This document shows positions 10,194 through 19,228 of a DNA stretch of 64,000 bases, in pieces (the stretch's first letter is position 1; each line of letters starts with the position of its first letter). The position numbers and the translations under genes were made by a program. The notes beneath the pieces are model-generated. The model was given only the letters and a program-made list of their open reading frames with translations. It searched no databases and was not told where the DNA came from. Source of the stretch: Vogesella sp. LIG4 (lineage in GTDB: Bacteria > Pseudomonadota > Gammaproteobacteria > Burkholderiales > Chromobacteriaceae); the NCBI RefSeq assembly GCF_900090205.1, contig NZ_LT607802.1, positions 1,025,846 to 1,089,845 on the forward strand. Reading direction: 5' to 3'.

Positions 10194-10434
10194 ACCGGCA
10201 GCGTTCGGCGTGCCTCGAAGCACCCCTTTTTCCAGCCGGACAAGTCGCGACGAGGCCAGGTGCGCATGGCGAGAACGAAACCAGCTGCGCTGCATATGAT
10301 TGATATGCAAGGAAAAACTCTTGTGAGCAACGCAGTATCGCAACGAAAGCGGAGGTTCCGCGCGGCCCGTTAAGCTGTCGTTAATCCCTGCTACCTATAG
10401 TGCCGACAGCCCCCTCACTCACGGAACCGACACC

Positions 10435-10809
10435 ATGACGACCGCTCGCACCACCAAACTCGGCCTGGCCCTGCTGCTGATGGCCTGCTTCGCCACCGCC
10501 CCGGCCCAGGCAGGCGAAATCAAGAACGTGATGAAAGACATGAAGACCACCGTGAAGGCCGCACTGGCCAGCAACAATATGGCGGACTTCAACAAACACT
10601 TCACCCAGCTGCAGAACGACGTGGCCAAGGCCAGCAAACTGCCGCTGAAAAAAGACCAACCCACCTACGACAAGGGCCTGAAGGAACTGCAACAGCAGCT
10701 GGACGTGGTAAGCCAGGCGGTAAAAGCCAACAACCTGGCCGCCGCCAAGGACGCACTGCAGAAAACCGACCCGATCAAGAAGCACTACCACAAGCAGCTG
10801 GACATCTAA
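10435..10809 (+). CDS. Cytochrome b562-like periplasmic four-helix protein
   Basis: A 124-residue exported protein with signal peptide MTTARTTKLGLALLLMACFATAPAQA. The mature part of about 100 residues is helical and charged, like CybC. The two haem ligands known for cytochrome b562 (Met near residue 7 of the mature chain, His near the C-terminus) have counterparts in EIKNVMKDMK and KKHYHKQLDI. There is no CxxCH, so haem would be non-covalent. The role of the family is periplasmic electron carriage of poorly defined physiology. It is a single-gene unit followed by a strong terminator at 10864. A CybC-like protein that has lost haem is an alternative. Confidence 0.75.
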   Translation: MTTARTTKLGLALLLMACFATAPAQAGEIKNVMKDMKTTVKAALASNNMADFNKHFTQLQNDVAKASKLPLKKDQPTYDKGLKELQQQLDVVSQAVKANNLAAAKDALQKTDPIKKHYHKQLDI

Positions 10810-10813
10810 GCCA

Positions 10814-10833
10814 TGCGGCCAACGTTGGCCGCA
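10814..10833. repeat. Perfect palindrome of the TGCGGCCAAC word
   Basis: TGCGGCCAACGTTGGCCGCA, two abutting inverted copies of the abundant 10-mer, lies five bases after the cytochrome b562 stop and before the rho-independent terminator. The arrangement resembles paired uptake sequences placed at gene ends in Neisseria. Confidence 0.85.
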
Positions 10834-10863
10834 AGCTGTGTTGCCCGGCAGATGAAATGGAAA

Positions 10864-10894
10864 CAGCCCCCGCGGATGCGGGGGCTGTTTTTTT
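10864..10894 (+). terminator. Rho-independent terminator of the cytochrome b562-like gene
   Basis: A ten-base-pair GC-rich stem (CAGCCCCCGC, loop GGAT, GCGGGGGCTG) is followed directly by seven T residues. Confidence 0.92.
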
Positions 10895-11068
10895 GAGCTG
10901 CGTGGCGCACGCGCCAATCCACGACCTAGCTCATATCATCAGCGCTGAACTACCCGCCTGGTTTGCCTGCTTGCCCCGCACTTGAGCACGGCCAACTTTT
11001 ATAGATATCCATGTTGCATTCATAAAAACCATGCCATAAGCTGCCAAAAAACATATCGAAATAAGCGA

Positions 11069-12403
11069 ATGGCAACTCTGGATTCCGGTGCCGACCTCGG
11101 CCCCAGCGGCCGAATTCGGCAGCTGCGCCAGTATTTGGCTGGCCTCACTCAGCAACACGTGTTGGCGGTGCTGCAGGACTTCTCATTAGAAGAGGCTGCG
11201 CAGTATGGCTACAGCGATTCCGCTGACTACGACCTGATTCATAACAGCCAGCGCTATCCGCCCAAGGCGGTACTAGGGTTGGCCGCAGGCCAGCTACTCG
11301 GCCAAGCCCTACCGGCCAGCAGCTTTACCGGCGGCCTGTCATCCCCCTGCTTCCATATTCTGGAAAACCTCGGCTTTACCATTGCCCCCAAGCCCGCCCT
11401 GCGGCGCTACCAACAATACGATCGCTACGCCATCTCGCAGCTGTTTGAGCCTGGCTGCACATTTAGCCCCGGTGCAGGACGTTGGGGCATACCCGGCATC
11501 GTCGAGACCCCCAAAGACAGCGGCCACTTTGTATTTTTAGTAACGCTTGGCAAACCCGTAGAAGGCAACCCCTACCAAGACGCCCTCACCACCGACGGCT
11601 ACCTAATATGGGAATCACAAACCCGCCATAGCTTTAAATCCAAGGCCATTCAGCAGCTGTTGGTACACAACGAACAACAACACAATGTGCACCTGTTTTT
11701 GCGGCCAACTAGTAACAGCGATTACTTCTACATGGGCCTGTTGGCCTACCACAGCCACGACCCGCAAAAAACAAACCCCGTGCATTTTGTCTGGCGAATC
11801 CTGAATTGGGACCTGAGCCCTGAAACGCTGCAAACCATGCTGCTACCAGTGCTTCCTGCACTGAACCCCACCTACAGCGCCCCCAAGACACCGGCCGCCA
11901 CACAGACCCTACAGCGCGTCGCGCCCCCGCAAGCAACGACAAGCAGCCATAAGCGCACTGGCAAAAAACCAGCTAGCGGCAATGTAGATTGGGCAGCCCG
12001 CGACGAGCGCAACCGCGACTTAGGGCTGCAAGGTGAAAAGCTGGTGCTGCAGTATGAAATCGACAGCCTGCGCCAATGCTGTCGTCATGATCTTGCGGAA
12101 CAGGTGCAGCACATTGCGCTAAGTAATTCGGCCGCAGGTTACGACATTGCATCGTTTTACCCTGATGGTCGGCCGAAACTAATTGAAGTAAAAACTACGC
12201 AAGGCCCGTCAAATACACCATTTTATATTTCGGCTAATGAGGTTTTGGTCTCACAAATACTGGCTGATGCCTACGTCATTTATCGCGTTTTTGACTTCAA
12301 GGCAGGTGTAGTCAACGTGAGTTTTTTTGAGATGACGGGGAGTGCAGAGCAAAACTGCAAATTAGAGGCGGTAAGTTTTAAAGCTCAACCAGTAATGTTA
12401 TGA
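11069..12403 (+). CDS. DUF3427-like / DUF3883-like protein, possible standalone restriction or DNA-binding factor
   Basis: A 444-residue protein with three recognisable parts. Residues 1-100 (LEEAAQYGYSDSADYDLIHNSQRYPPKAVLGLAAG) resemble the N-terminal head seen in ScoMcrA-type restriction proteins. Residues 110-260 carry a DUF3427-like core (HFVFLVTLGKP, DGYLIWESQTRHSF, YFYMGLLAYHSHDP), usually found at the C-terminus of restriction helicases. Residues 310-440 resemble DUF3883 (LGLQGEKLVLQYEIDSL, SNSAAGYDIASF, LIEVKTTQG). D-x-S/A...EVK there fits a PD-(D/E)XK-like nuclease core. The start at 11069 is the best ATG before the conserved N-terminus. It precedes the lower-GC island but carries two TGCGGCCAAC copies (11278, 11700), suggesting long residence. 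Function is inferred from domain company only. Confidence 0.6.
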   Translation: MATLDSGADLGPSGRIRQLRQYLAGLTQQHVLAVLQDFSLEEAAQYGYSDSADYDLIHNSQRYPPKAVLGLAAGQLLGQALPASSFTGGLSSPCFHILENLGFTIAPKPALRRYQQYDRYAISQLFEPGCTFSPGAGRWGIPGIVETPKDSGHFVFLVTLGKPVEGNPYQDALTTDGYLIWESQTRHSFKSKAIQQLLVHNEQQHNVHLFLRPTSNSDYFYMGLLAYHSHDPQKTNPVHFVWRILNWDLSPETLQTMLLPVLPALNPTYSAPKTPAATQTLQRVAPPQATTSSHKRTGKKPASGNVDWAARDERNRDLGLQGEKLVLQYEIDSLRQCCRHDLAEQVQHIALSNSAAGYDIASFYPDGRPKLIEVKTTQGPSNTPFYISANEVLVSQILADAYVIYRVFDFKAGVVNVSFFEMTGSAEQNCKLEAVSFKAQPVML

Positions 12404-12631
12404 CTCGACCGGGATATTGCACTTCTGTAGAGACACAGCTAGATAAGCAATGTTGGCGACAACTGATCGGCCTTAGCTGCCGTTGGTTCCTAGGGTATCA
12501 CTGTCTGCAAACATAGATCACCGGTCATAAAGCAAGTAGGAATCCGTTGCCATCTTTGAGAGCCGAATCGTTCCAGATGGTAATTATTTTTCGTATCCTG
12601 AAGACATTCAAAACGCATAAAGAGCATTGCC

Positions 12632-14578
12632 ATGGAACAACAAACACTCCTCTACGATGAGCGATTCCTTGAGAACCATGCGGGTGCCATCATCACTGAT
12701 CCCGCCACTGCCATTGTTGAGCTTGTTGCTAACAGCTGGGACGCTTATGCAACCGAGGTTCGCATAACCTGGCCGGATCCCAAGGAAGGGCAGCCGTTCA
12801 GAATTTGGGACAATGGGCATGGGATGACACGGGATGAGTTTCAAAATATTTGGCGAACCATTGACTACAACCGAGTGAAGAACCAAGGGCGGAGTACCGA
12901 GCCGCCAAGCGATGTTCAGGGGCTATCCCGCACTGTATTTGGGAAGAATGGCAAGGGCCGTTTCGCGAGCTTTTGCTTTGCAAGTGAATACATCATCACT
13001 TCCAAGAAGAATGGGCAGGAATTTGTTTGTAAGGTTCGCACGACCTCAACTGCCCCTCTCGTTCTTGAAGAACTTTCCTTCAAGGCTGAAGGTGTAGAGG
13101 GGCATGGAACAGAAATCGTAGGGACTGGCGTCATTCCACGAAGAGTGTTCAGTGAGGAACAAGCTAGAGAGTTGATCGGTAGTCGCTTCCTTGCGAATCC
13201 ATCCTTCAAAGTTTTAGTTAGTGGTCGCCAAATCACCTTCAACGATATTCCGTCTCTTTTATCTACTGAAGAAGTAGAAGTCAATGATTACGGAACCGTT
13301 CGTATTCTTCATATCGATGCCAAGAAGGCTGATAAAACCACAAAGCAGCACGGCATAGCATGGTGGGTCCAAAACCGTGCGGTGGGCGAGTGCAAGTGGA
13401 GCGGTAGCGACTACGAGAAAATTCTTGATGGAAGAACTTCAGAGGCAAAGCGATTTACATTCATTGTTCAAGCAGATTACCTCAACCAGCTAGATGCCGT
13501 TCTTGAAAATTGGAAGGGCTTTAAGGAAGATCACCCTGTATGGCTCCAAACCCGCGAGATTGTTCAGGATCGCATTCGCCAGATCATCTTCGATAGCAGC
13601 AAGACAGAGCGGGAAAGCCGGCGAAGTGCAGTTATTGGAAAGGTTGGCAACTCGATCAACACCCTTTCCCCCGTAAGCAAGGACAGAGTTAAAAGCTTCA
13701 TTAATGAGGTCATTGATACTTGCCCAAACTTCGGTGAGAACGAAATCGTACAGCTGTCTATTATTCTCGCCAAGCTCGAGCAATCCAAGTCTCGTTATGG
13801 ACTACTTGACCTGCTACACAAGTGCGAACCCCATGATTATGATAATCTGCATGCCATTCTAAATGAATGGACAATTGGAATGGCAAAGCTAGTCTTGGAC
13901 GAAATACAGAATCGTTTGAAGATTATAAATGAATTCCGAATCAAGATTCAGATTGCTGGCATAGATGAAGTAAAGGAACTTCAACCATTATTCTCCAAGG
14001 GATTGTGGATGTTTGGGGACAAATTTGAATCAATTCACTTTACCTCCAACAAGGGAATGACTACTGTCATCCGTGAACTCTTTGATGGTAAAGATGATAA
14101 GGCTTCACTGAATCGTCCGGATTTTGTTATTCGACTTGATGGCAGTGTAGGATTCTATTCTTTGCCATCTTATTGCGACGAGTTTCAAGAAGAAGGCGTC
14201 CAACATCTTGTTATTGTCGATCTCAAAACAACAAAACTTTCACTTGGGTCAAAAGAGAAAGAGCAAATTTGGAAGTATGTCAAAGAATTACGAAAGAAGG
14301 GCTACATCCAGCCCGAAACGAGAATTGATGGTTTTGTTTTAGGAGATCAAATTGAACCCGGCGAAGGGGGCACTCGAACCGAGGACAATAAAAAGGTAAC
14401 AATTCAACCACTTCTATATAGTGTGCTTTTGAACAGAGCCGAGCAACGATTATTGAAGCTCTTTGAGAAGGTTAAAGAAGCCCCATTCTTACTTGAGCAG
14501 CAAGAAGAGTTGAAAAAATTTATTGAGCCTGCGGAAGTGATACAGAAAGACATACTAACTGAACAAAGTGTTGCCTAA
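12632..14578 (+). CDS. GHKL-ATPase with C-terminal nuclease-like domain, defence-type
   Basis: A 648-residue protein. The N-terminus is a GHKL (HSP90/MutL/MORC-type) ATPase: the N box AIVELVANSWDAYA (about 27-40, catalytic Glu and Asn), the G1 box IWDNGHGMT (about 62-70) and a glycine-rich lid GKNGKGRFASF (about 107-117). The middle (about 280-460) is helical. The C-terminal part (about 465-640) has RPDFVI, then LVIVDLKTTK and EKEQIWKYVKEL, the D...(D/E)xK arrangement of a PD-(D/E)XK fold. The stretch YSVLLNRAEQRLLKL after it recalls Shedu-type nucleases. Expected role: ATP-gated DNA binding or cleavage in phage defence. GC is clearly lower than in flanking core genes. It is 351 bases ahead of the ATPase/HNH pair on the same strand, so it may be a separate transcription unit. 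Confidence 0.72.
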   Translation: MEQQTLLYDERFLENHAGAIITDPATAIVELVANSWDAYATEVRITWPDPKEGQPFRIWDNGHGMTRDEFQNIWRTIDYNRVKNQGRSTEPPSDVQGLSRTVFGKNGKGRFASFCFASEYIITSKKNGQEFVCKVRTTSTAPLVLEELSFKAEGVEGHGTEIVGTGVIPRRVFSEEQARELIGSRFLANPSFKVLVSGRQITFNDIPSLLSTEEVEVNDYGTVRILHIDAKKADKTTKQHGIAWWVQNRAVGECKWSGSDYEKILDGRTSEAKRFTFIVQADYLNQLDAVLENWKGFKEDHPVWLQTREIVQDRIRQIIFDSSKTERESRRSAVIGKVGNSINTLSPVSKDRVKSFINEVIDTCPNFGENEIVQLSIILAKLEQSKSRYGLLDLLHKCEPHDYDNLHAILNEWTIGMAKLVLDEIQNRLKIINEFRIKIQIAGIDEVKELQPLFSKGLWMFGDKFESIHFTSNKGMTTVIRELFDGKDDKASLNRPDFVIRLDGSVGFYSLPSYCDEFQEEGVQHLVIVDLKTTKLSLGSKEKEQIWKYVKELRKKGYIQPETRIDGFVLGDQIEPGEGGTRTEDNKKVTIQPLLYSVLLNRAEQRLLKLFEKVKEAPFLLEQQEELKKFIEPAEVIQKDILTEQSVA

Positions 14579-14929
14579 TTATTTCTAAAAACGTAGCTAA
14601 GCGAGGACTATCCTCAAGGGCTGACGATCTGCCCGCAGGCAGTGGTTCGGCCAATACAGTCAGTCTTGTTGCAGATGAACATGGCTGATTTCAGCCTAGA
14701 TGCAACCGAGGAAGCGTCTAGGGTGCTAGCGGCGATTCGTCTTGAATTGAAGTGAGCACGTCAACAGGATTGCAATGTGAGGCTTGCCGGCCAGTATGGT
14801 AAAGGATCATCAACGTTTTGATGCTCAACAGGGAAATTTTCATCAATACTGCAATTGCACGAAAATTAGCTTAGATATCACCTTCATAAAAATATAATTT
14901 ATATTCAATTTATCTATAGGTAAGATCAG
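14579..14929. other. Gene-free stretch between the GHKL gene and the ATPase/HNH pair
   Basis: No convincing gene. A 24-codon frame (14681-14755, starting MADFSLDATEEASRV) might be a relic of a small protein. The last 60 bases before 14930 are very AT-rich and are the likely promoter of the downstream pair. No terminator hairpin with a T-tract was recognised. Confidence 0.5.
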
Positions 14930-16378
14930 ATGGAATTCCTAGTGCAGCGCTACAACGCGCCAGCCCCGTCAGTTGATACATATCCTCACTGCCTCCTCAA
15001 ACAAGATAACTGGGATGACTACTCTTCCAAGACGTTGTTCCGATTGACATATATTGCATCGCCATCAGAGAAATTACCGCTTGGCAGCATTAAGATAATG
15101 TCGAATCGAGTAGAGGATTACGACCCTCAGGGCTTCGTGCTTCTTCCTGATTCCTTCAAGTCCCTTGACGAAAATTTCGCGTCACTTGGACAAGAGCTGG
15201 GCTTCTATGAGGATCTCGCCAAAGACACTCACCTGATGGAGCAAATTCTCACTAGTCTTAATGACCTCGTCTACAACCAAGGAATTGTTGAAGACTTTGA
15301 AAATTTGGCTGTTTTTAAAAATTCACTTATTCGGTTCAGTGAAGCAGAGCAGGCATTCCGTCAAGGTAATCGATTGTTAATAGGACAGGTTTCTGGCGAA
15401 AATAGCTACGATTTCTCCTTTGAGTGCAAAGTTGGGTCTGCATCTCAAAATCATAAAGCAAAGTTTATATTCGACGGTACTGACGTTATTCCCGGGCGGA
15501 TCGTGGCAATCATTGGAGGTAACGGTACTGGCAAGACTCAGTTCTTGGCGAAAATGGCACTCGCTCTAAGTGGTGAAAGTGAATCCGGCAGGTTTCAACC
15601 TAACCGCCCGTCCTTTTCAAAAATTATTGCAGTTTCTTATAGTGCCTTCGATAAATTTGAACGCCCTAACAAGAAAAGAACCTTCAGTTATATATATTGC
15701 GGCCTTAAAGACAATCAAGGCTTTCTTACAGCTAAAAAACTAGAATCGCGTTACGAAAATTCGGCTGCAAAGCTTACCCTGCTGCGCAGGGAAAGGCTTT
15801 GGTTCGATGTTCTTAAGAATCTAATTGATGAGAATCACTTACTTCAAATATCTGAAGATTTATTTGATAAAAAGATTTTTTCTAGGGTGGCTCACAATTC
15901 TGACGGACTTCTAAGTTCAGGGCAAAGCATCATTATGTACATAGTCACGGAAATTCTAGCGAATATCCGGAGCCAATCGCTCATCCTTTTTGATGAGCCA
16001 GAGATGCATTTGCATCCAAGTGCGATAGCAAAGTTGATTATAATCATAAATACCATACTTCAGCACTTTGACTCTTATGCATTACTTGCGACGCACTCTC
16101 CCCTTATCCTGCAAGAAGTCCCCAGCAAATATGTAAAAGTCTTTGATAGAGTCGGCTCAATTCCTATTGTGCGAGATCTTGACATGGAATGTTTTGGAGA
16201 AAACATTACAGTTATCACCAAACATGTTTTCGAGACTGTCGCAACAGAGCCAAATTACAAAAAAGTATTGAGGCAATTGTCTTCGAAATATACAGCCAGT
16301 GAAGTGAACGAAATATTCAAAGGCGAATTGAGTCTCAATGCTTCAATTTTCCTGCAGGCACTTTACGACGGCGAATAA
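14930..16378 (+). CDS. ABC/AAA_21-type ATPase, Septu PtuA-like
   Basis: A soluble 482-residue ATPase of the SMC/RecF-like class. Walker A is GGNGTGKTQ (about residues 195-203), the signature-like LLSSGQS is near 326, and Walker B is LILFDEPEMHLHP (about 350). The H-switch region is ATHSPLILQEV. The intervening region (about 225-320) lacks a long coiled coil. This composition, followed immediately by an HNH nuclease gene, is the Septu (PtuA-PtuB) pattern, in which the ATPase assembles with and controls the nuclease. The first 190 residues have no domain I recognise. Its stop is two bases before the HNH start, so the two are coupled. No reverse transcriptase is nearby, so a PtuAB-bearing retron is unlikely. 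Confidence 0.78.
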   Translation: MEFLVQRYNAPAPSVDTYPHCLLKQDNWDDYSSKTLFRLTYIASPSEKLPLGSIKIMSNRVEDYDPQGFVLLPDSFKSLDENFASLGQELGFYEDLAKDTHLMEQILTSLNDLVYNQGIVEDFENLAVFKNSLIRFSEAEQAFRQGNRLLIGQVSGENSYDFSFECKVGSASQNHKAKFIFDGTDVIPGRIVAIIGGNGTGKTQFLAKMALALSGESESGRFQPNRPSFSKIIAVSYSAFDKFERPNKKRTFSYIYCGLKDNQGFLTAKKLESRYENSAAKLTLLRRERLWFDVLKNLIDENHLLQISEDLFDKKIFSRVAHNSDGLLSSGQSIIMYIVTEILANIRSQSLILFDEPEMHLHPSAIAKLIIIINTILQHFDSYALLATHSPLILQEVPSKYVKVFDRVGSIPIVRDLDMECFGENITVITKHVFETVATEPNYKKVLRQLSSKYTASEVNEIFKGELSLNASIFLQALYDGE

Positions 16379-16379
16379 A

Positions 16380-17282
16380 ATGAAAAATCTTAATCCGCTG
16401 GATGCCCCATTCAATCACTACTTCAATAGAATTGTAGATGGAAAAAACAATACGGTTAAAGGAAAACAAAACGCTGCAAAGAAAACTCTTGAATCGCTAA
16501 AAAATATCATCGCTCAACATTACACGCTATACACAGATAAATTTAAAAGCGACACATTGTTTACGTTACCAACGTCGACCTACGGTGGGCAGCAGAAGGA
16601 ACACCTTCTCCAAGCATATACAGGAGGCGGTGAAGCGTTAGATGGACTCAAAGCGTTCATAAAAGCGGCACAACCGACCCGACTCCAAGGCACTTGTCAA
16701 TATTGTGGAATTTCCATTCCTAAAACTATGGATCACTATGTGCCGAAAGAGGATTTTCCAGAATTTGCAGTAATGGCTCTCAACCTTGTTCCGTGCTGTG
16801 GAGAATGTAATGGCCATAAATTGGCCTACTGGAAAGACTCTAATACAAGAGGAATAATAAATTTTTATCGCGACCCAATCCCTAACGTGAGATTCCTCTT
16901 TGTAACATTGGTTTGGTCCGGAAATTTTGCCATTCCGACATTCTTTATAGAAAATAGCGGCAATATTGATGGCACTCTTTTTTCTATAATTGAAAAACAC
17001 TTCAGTCGGCTTCACCTTCTTAGTCGATACAAAGATCAATCAAATGATTTTATTACGGACACGATAGACTCAGTTGTGTCTAATGCAGACAACCCTGACC
17101 CCCAGACCATTTCGAATAATCTGCATGGGCATGTGTCAAAAATAGAAAGCCGACTGGGCGTAAATTCATGGAAAGCCGTACTTCTACAAGCGTTGGCTTC
17201 TGAGGCTCGTTTCATCACCTTGCTATCGACCAAAATAGCTCGCAAAGTTGATGTCAATAAAGATGGAGACGAAGACGATTAA
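16380..17282 (+). CDS. HNH endonuclease, Septu PtuB-like
   Basis: A 300-residue protein with a zinc-stabilised HNH core at about residues 105-145. CQYCG is followed by TMDHYVPKEDFPEFA (the first catalytic His), then NLVPCCGECNGHK supplies the central Asn, two zinc cysteines and the last residues of the beta-beta-alpha-metal site. The rest is helical and unassigned. In Septu-type systems PtuB degrades nucleic acid once the ATPase partner is triggered. The start at 16380 directly follows the partner stop; an upstream opening at 16338 would overlap it by 41 bases and is less likely. The acidic C-terminus (NKDGDEDD) is unusual. A hairpin terminator follows at 17364. Confidence 0.78.
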   Translation: MKNLNPLDAPFNHYFNRIVDGKNNTVKGKQNAAKKTLESLKNIIAQHYTLYTDKFKSDTLFTLPTSTYGGQQKEHLLQAYTGGGEALDGLKAFIKAAQPTRLQGTCQYCGISIPKTMDHYVPKEDFPEFAVMALNLVPCCGECNGHKLAYWKDSNTRGIINFYRDPIPNVRFLFVTLVWSGNFAIPTFFIENSGNIDGTLFSIIEKHFSRLHLLSRYKDQSNDFITDTIDSVVSNADNPDPQTISNNLHGHVSKIESRLGVNSWKAVLLQALASEARFITLLSTKIARKVDVNKDGDEDD

Positions 17283-17363
17283 CACGTCGATCACCTTAAA
17301 ATCGTCCGCCCTTCCATATCAAACTCAATGAAAGAGCAGCCACTTTACTTTGCAAAATTTATG

Positions 17364-17401
17364 AAGGCCTGCTTTTCGATGTAAAAGCAGGCCTTGTTTA
17401 T
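17364..17401 (+). terminator. Terminator-like hairpin after the ATPase/HNH pair
   Basis: AAGGCCTGCTTTT and AAAAGCAGGCCTT form a long stem around a GATGT-type loop, followed by GTTTATT. It lies 80 bases after the HNH stop. A second hairpin with GGCCTCC/GGAGGCC arms and no strong T-tract lies at 17486-17513. Confidence 0.75.
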
Positions 17402-18276
17402 TAGGTGCTTAAGTGACTGCTTAGGCCGACAAACAGACTTGTGACCTCCATGACACAAACCTTATCGGTTAGCTACAAATGAAAAATGGCCTCCAAACTT
17501 GGAGGCCATTTGCTAAACTAACTGCAGAGCGGAGAATCCCAAAAATCTAGAAAAGTGGGAAAAAACTAGATATTCGTGGGATCCTACATACATACACTGT
17601 AGATGAACGCATAACCTGGGAAATCCCATCATTTCAAATCAATGAGTTACAACGCACCAGGATGCATAAGACAAGAAAATTCGAAGCATAAGCTGGGAAT
17701 TTACGCTCGTTGCCCAGCAAAAAAACTCGGCTCATCCAGTCGAAAACTAAGCCTTCCCATCAGTATGAGTGAGCACCATCGACGGAAAATGCTCTCAGAA
17801 ACCGGCTGCTAAATATAGCTGTTTTCAGGTCATCACCCAAGGACCGATAAGCCAATGGATTGAGCGCCACCATCTCCTGACAGCGGGCAACTGTACAGTT
17901 TTTGTCAGAAATCGCAGCGAATGCAGCCTGCCGGTTGGCGCCTGGGCTCACATGACAAGCATGTAAACATGTTTGAATGGCAAATAACATAGAACTAGGA
18001 GTACGGCTTACGGGTAAAACATCGATTGAGCCACAGTAAGGGGGCCCAGAAAGATGCCAGCCTCTGCTGTCTGATTCTTGCTTGATTGCCCAGTACAGCC
18101 CAGAGGTTTTGTCTGAAAAGTGTTCTATTCGAAGCGGTTTTGTCTGAATTGTGTAGGATTCTGACTGTGACGCAGGGAAAGACGCCAAGGTAGATGTCCA
18201 GCTCCAGACAAGGAAAAAGACAGCGAGAAAGGGGACTCCAGGGGTCAGGTGCTGCTGGCTCGTGGCGACCAGATAG
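17402..18276. other. Gene-poor, probably decayed stretch
   Basis: No gene I can support. A 142-codon minus-strand frame at 17760-18188 has no recognisable domain and may be chance. Visible structure: an imperfect inverted repeat around 17533-17583 with CTAGA arms and flanking TGGGAT/ATCCCA, and two direct copies of GGTTTTGTCTGA about 30 bases apart near 18100-18145. Such paired words occur at recombination or transposon sites. The minus-strand XRE regulator reads toward this stretch, so its former partner gene may have decayed here. Confidence 0.4.
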
Positions 18277-18597
18277 TCACTTTGACTTCCTGACTTTACT
18301 GGCCCGCTGACGTGGGGAAGCAGTCCTTGTCAACATAAGCGGATTGATGCTCGCAATGGGAGCAATCGTCTCGAACCACGATTCCCGCCCCAATACCCGG
18401 ACAACCTGGATAAGTGTTCGTAGCGACGAACCACCGCCAGCCTCCAGATTCCGCAAAGTACGAACGCTGATACCCGCGCGCTCGGCAAGTGATTTCTGGT
18501 CGAGGTTACGATGTATCCGCAGTGTCTTCAACCGCTCCCCCAGAGCTACTTCCATTTCGTCCACCGTTTGATGCCGGGGTTCGTTGCTCGTCGCCAT
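18277..18597 (-). CDS. XRE-family HTH regulator, HipB-like orphan
   Basis: A 106-residue DNA-binding protein. The helix-turn-helix spans about residues 18-70 (ERLKTLRIHRNLDQKSLAERAGISVRTLRNLEAG). The C-terminus is basic (RASKVRKSK). This layout resembles HipB-type antitoxins that repress a hipBA operon. No HipA-like toxin is seen downstream (toward 17.4 kb), only gene-poor sequence, so the regulator looks orphaned. I place the start at MATSNEPRHQ (18597). An upstream opening to 18654 adds an unrelated hydrophobic tail. Toxin-antitoxin origin is inference; solitary phage-like repressors look similar. Confidence 0.7.
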   Translation of the reverse strand: MATSNEPRHQTVDEMEVALGERLKTLRIHRNLDQKSLAERAGISVRTLRNLEAGGGSSLRTLIQVVRVLGRESWFETIAPIASINPLMLTRTASPRQRASKVRKSK

Positions 18598-18654
18598 ACA
18601 TTGCCTCCAGAAACCATCTGCAACAACCGGCAATATTATTCCTCTTATCTTCAA

Positions 18655-19160
18655 AAATCACTAATAAGAGGCTATTTTTTGCTGGTTATTGCGATGAGTG
18701 GTGAACGTAGCCCATGGCAATGCTCCTGGCACACCGACCTCTTTCACACGGCGTTCCGGGATTCGCATTTCATGCCCTCGACGGTGCCTATACTCTGATG
18801 CAAGACCTGCATGCTACTCGCCGAGCACAATGCCGCCGGATAGAAGGGCCGCCCCATCCAGGATGGGCTTCGGTGATGCTGCGATTGCCGCCGGCGCGGA
18901 CGAGGTGCTCACCACCAGCGCGCCGGGGAAACCGATGCTGGGGGGAAGTTCTGAGACATCCGGCGCGCAGGCGAAGACAGAAGCGCGGAACGAAAGTCTG
19001 TCGGGCGAGGCCGGCTCCATACCGTAGTACGTGGGTGGCGGTTGAGTGAAGGCTATCCCAGGCAGGACATGCCCTAGGGAGGGCTGGGCTCAGCCTCACC
19101 ACCCGTAGGTAGGCTGTGAAAGTGTGCATACGCCTTTTCGGCTGAGCCTTTTAACCATGA
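18655..19160 (+). mobile_element. Possible group II intron or other retroelement fragment (non-coding)
   Basis: GC-rich sequence with no sustained coding frame in the plus direction but clear RNA-like structure, quite unlike the AT-richer flanks. Its last about 75 bases (19075-19150) recur at 23419-23494 and begin and end with complementary GGCTCAGCC/GGCTGAGCC. Short frames inside give the kind of arginine-rich nonsense often annotated in the 5' structured part of group II introns. No reverse-transcriptase frame follows, and no domain V consensus was identified. The assignment is tentative; a decayed transposon end would explain the data as well. Confidence 0.35.
19075..19150 (+). repeat. Structured repeat, copy 1
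   Basis: About 75 bases shared with 23419-23494. The left 35 bases are nearly identical (AGGGAGGGCTGGGCTCAGCC and onward) and there is a common GTGTGCATACG core. Both copies are closed by GGCTCAGCC...GGCTGAGCC, a nine-base-pair stem around roughly 50 bases. Confidence 0.8.
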
Positions 19161-19228
19161 GCTGAAACTATTGCACCGTGCGGATGTAGAAACACCACTT
19201 GCACCGTTACAAAGTAACTCTGTACAGC

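Noticed and set aside
14930..17282. Retron with PtuA/PtuB effectors
   Set aside because: No reverse transcriptase and no msr/msd-like structure next to the pair.
17760..18188. 142-codon minus-strand frame as the toxin partner of the XRE gene
   Set aside because: No HipA or other toxin motif and irregular composition; kept only as part of the gene-poor stretch.
18698..19129. Overlapping short frames in the structured GC-rich fragment
   Set aside because: Arg/Pro/Ser-rich translations in several frames at once point to structured non-coding DNA.
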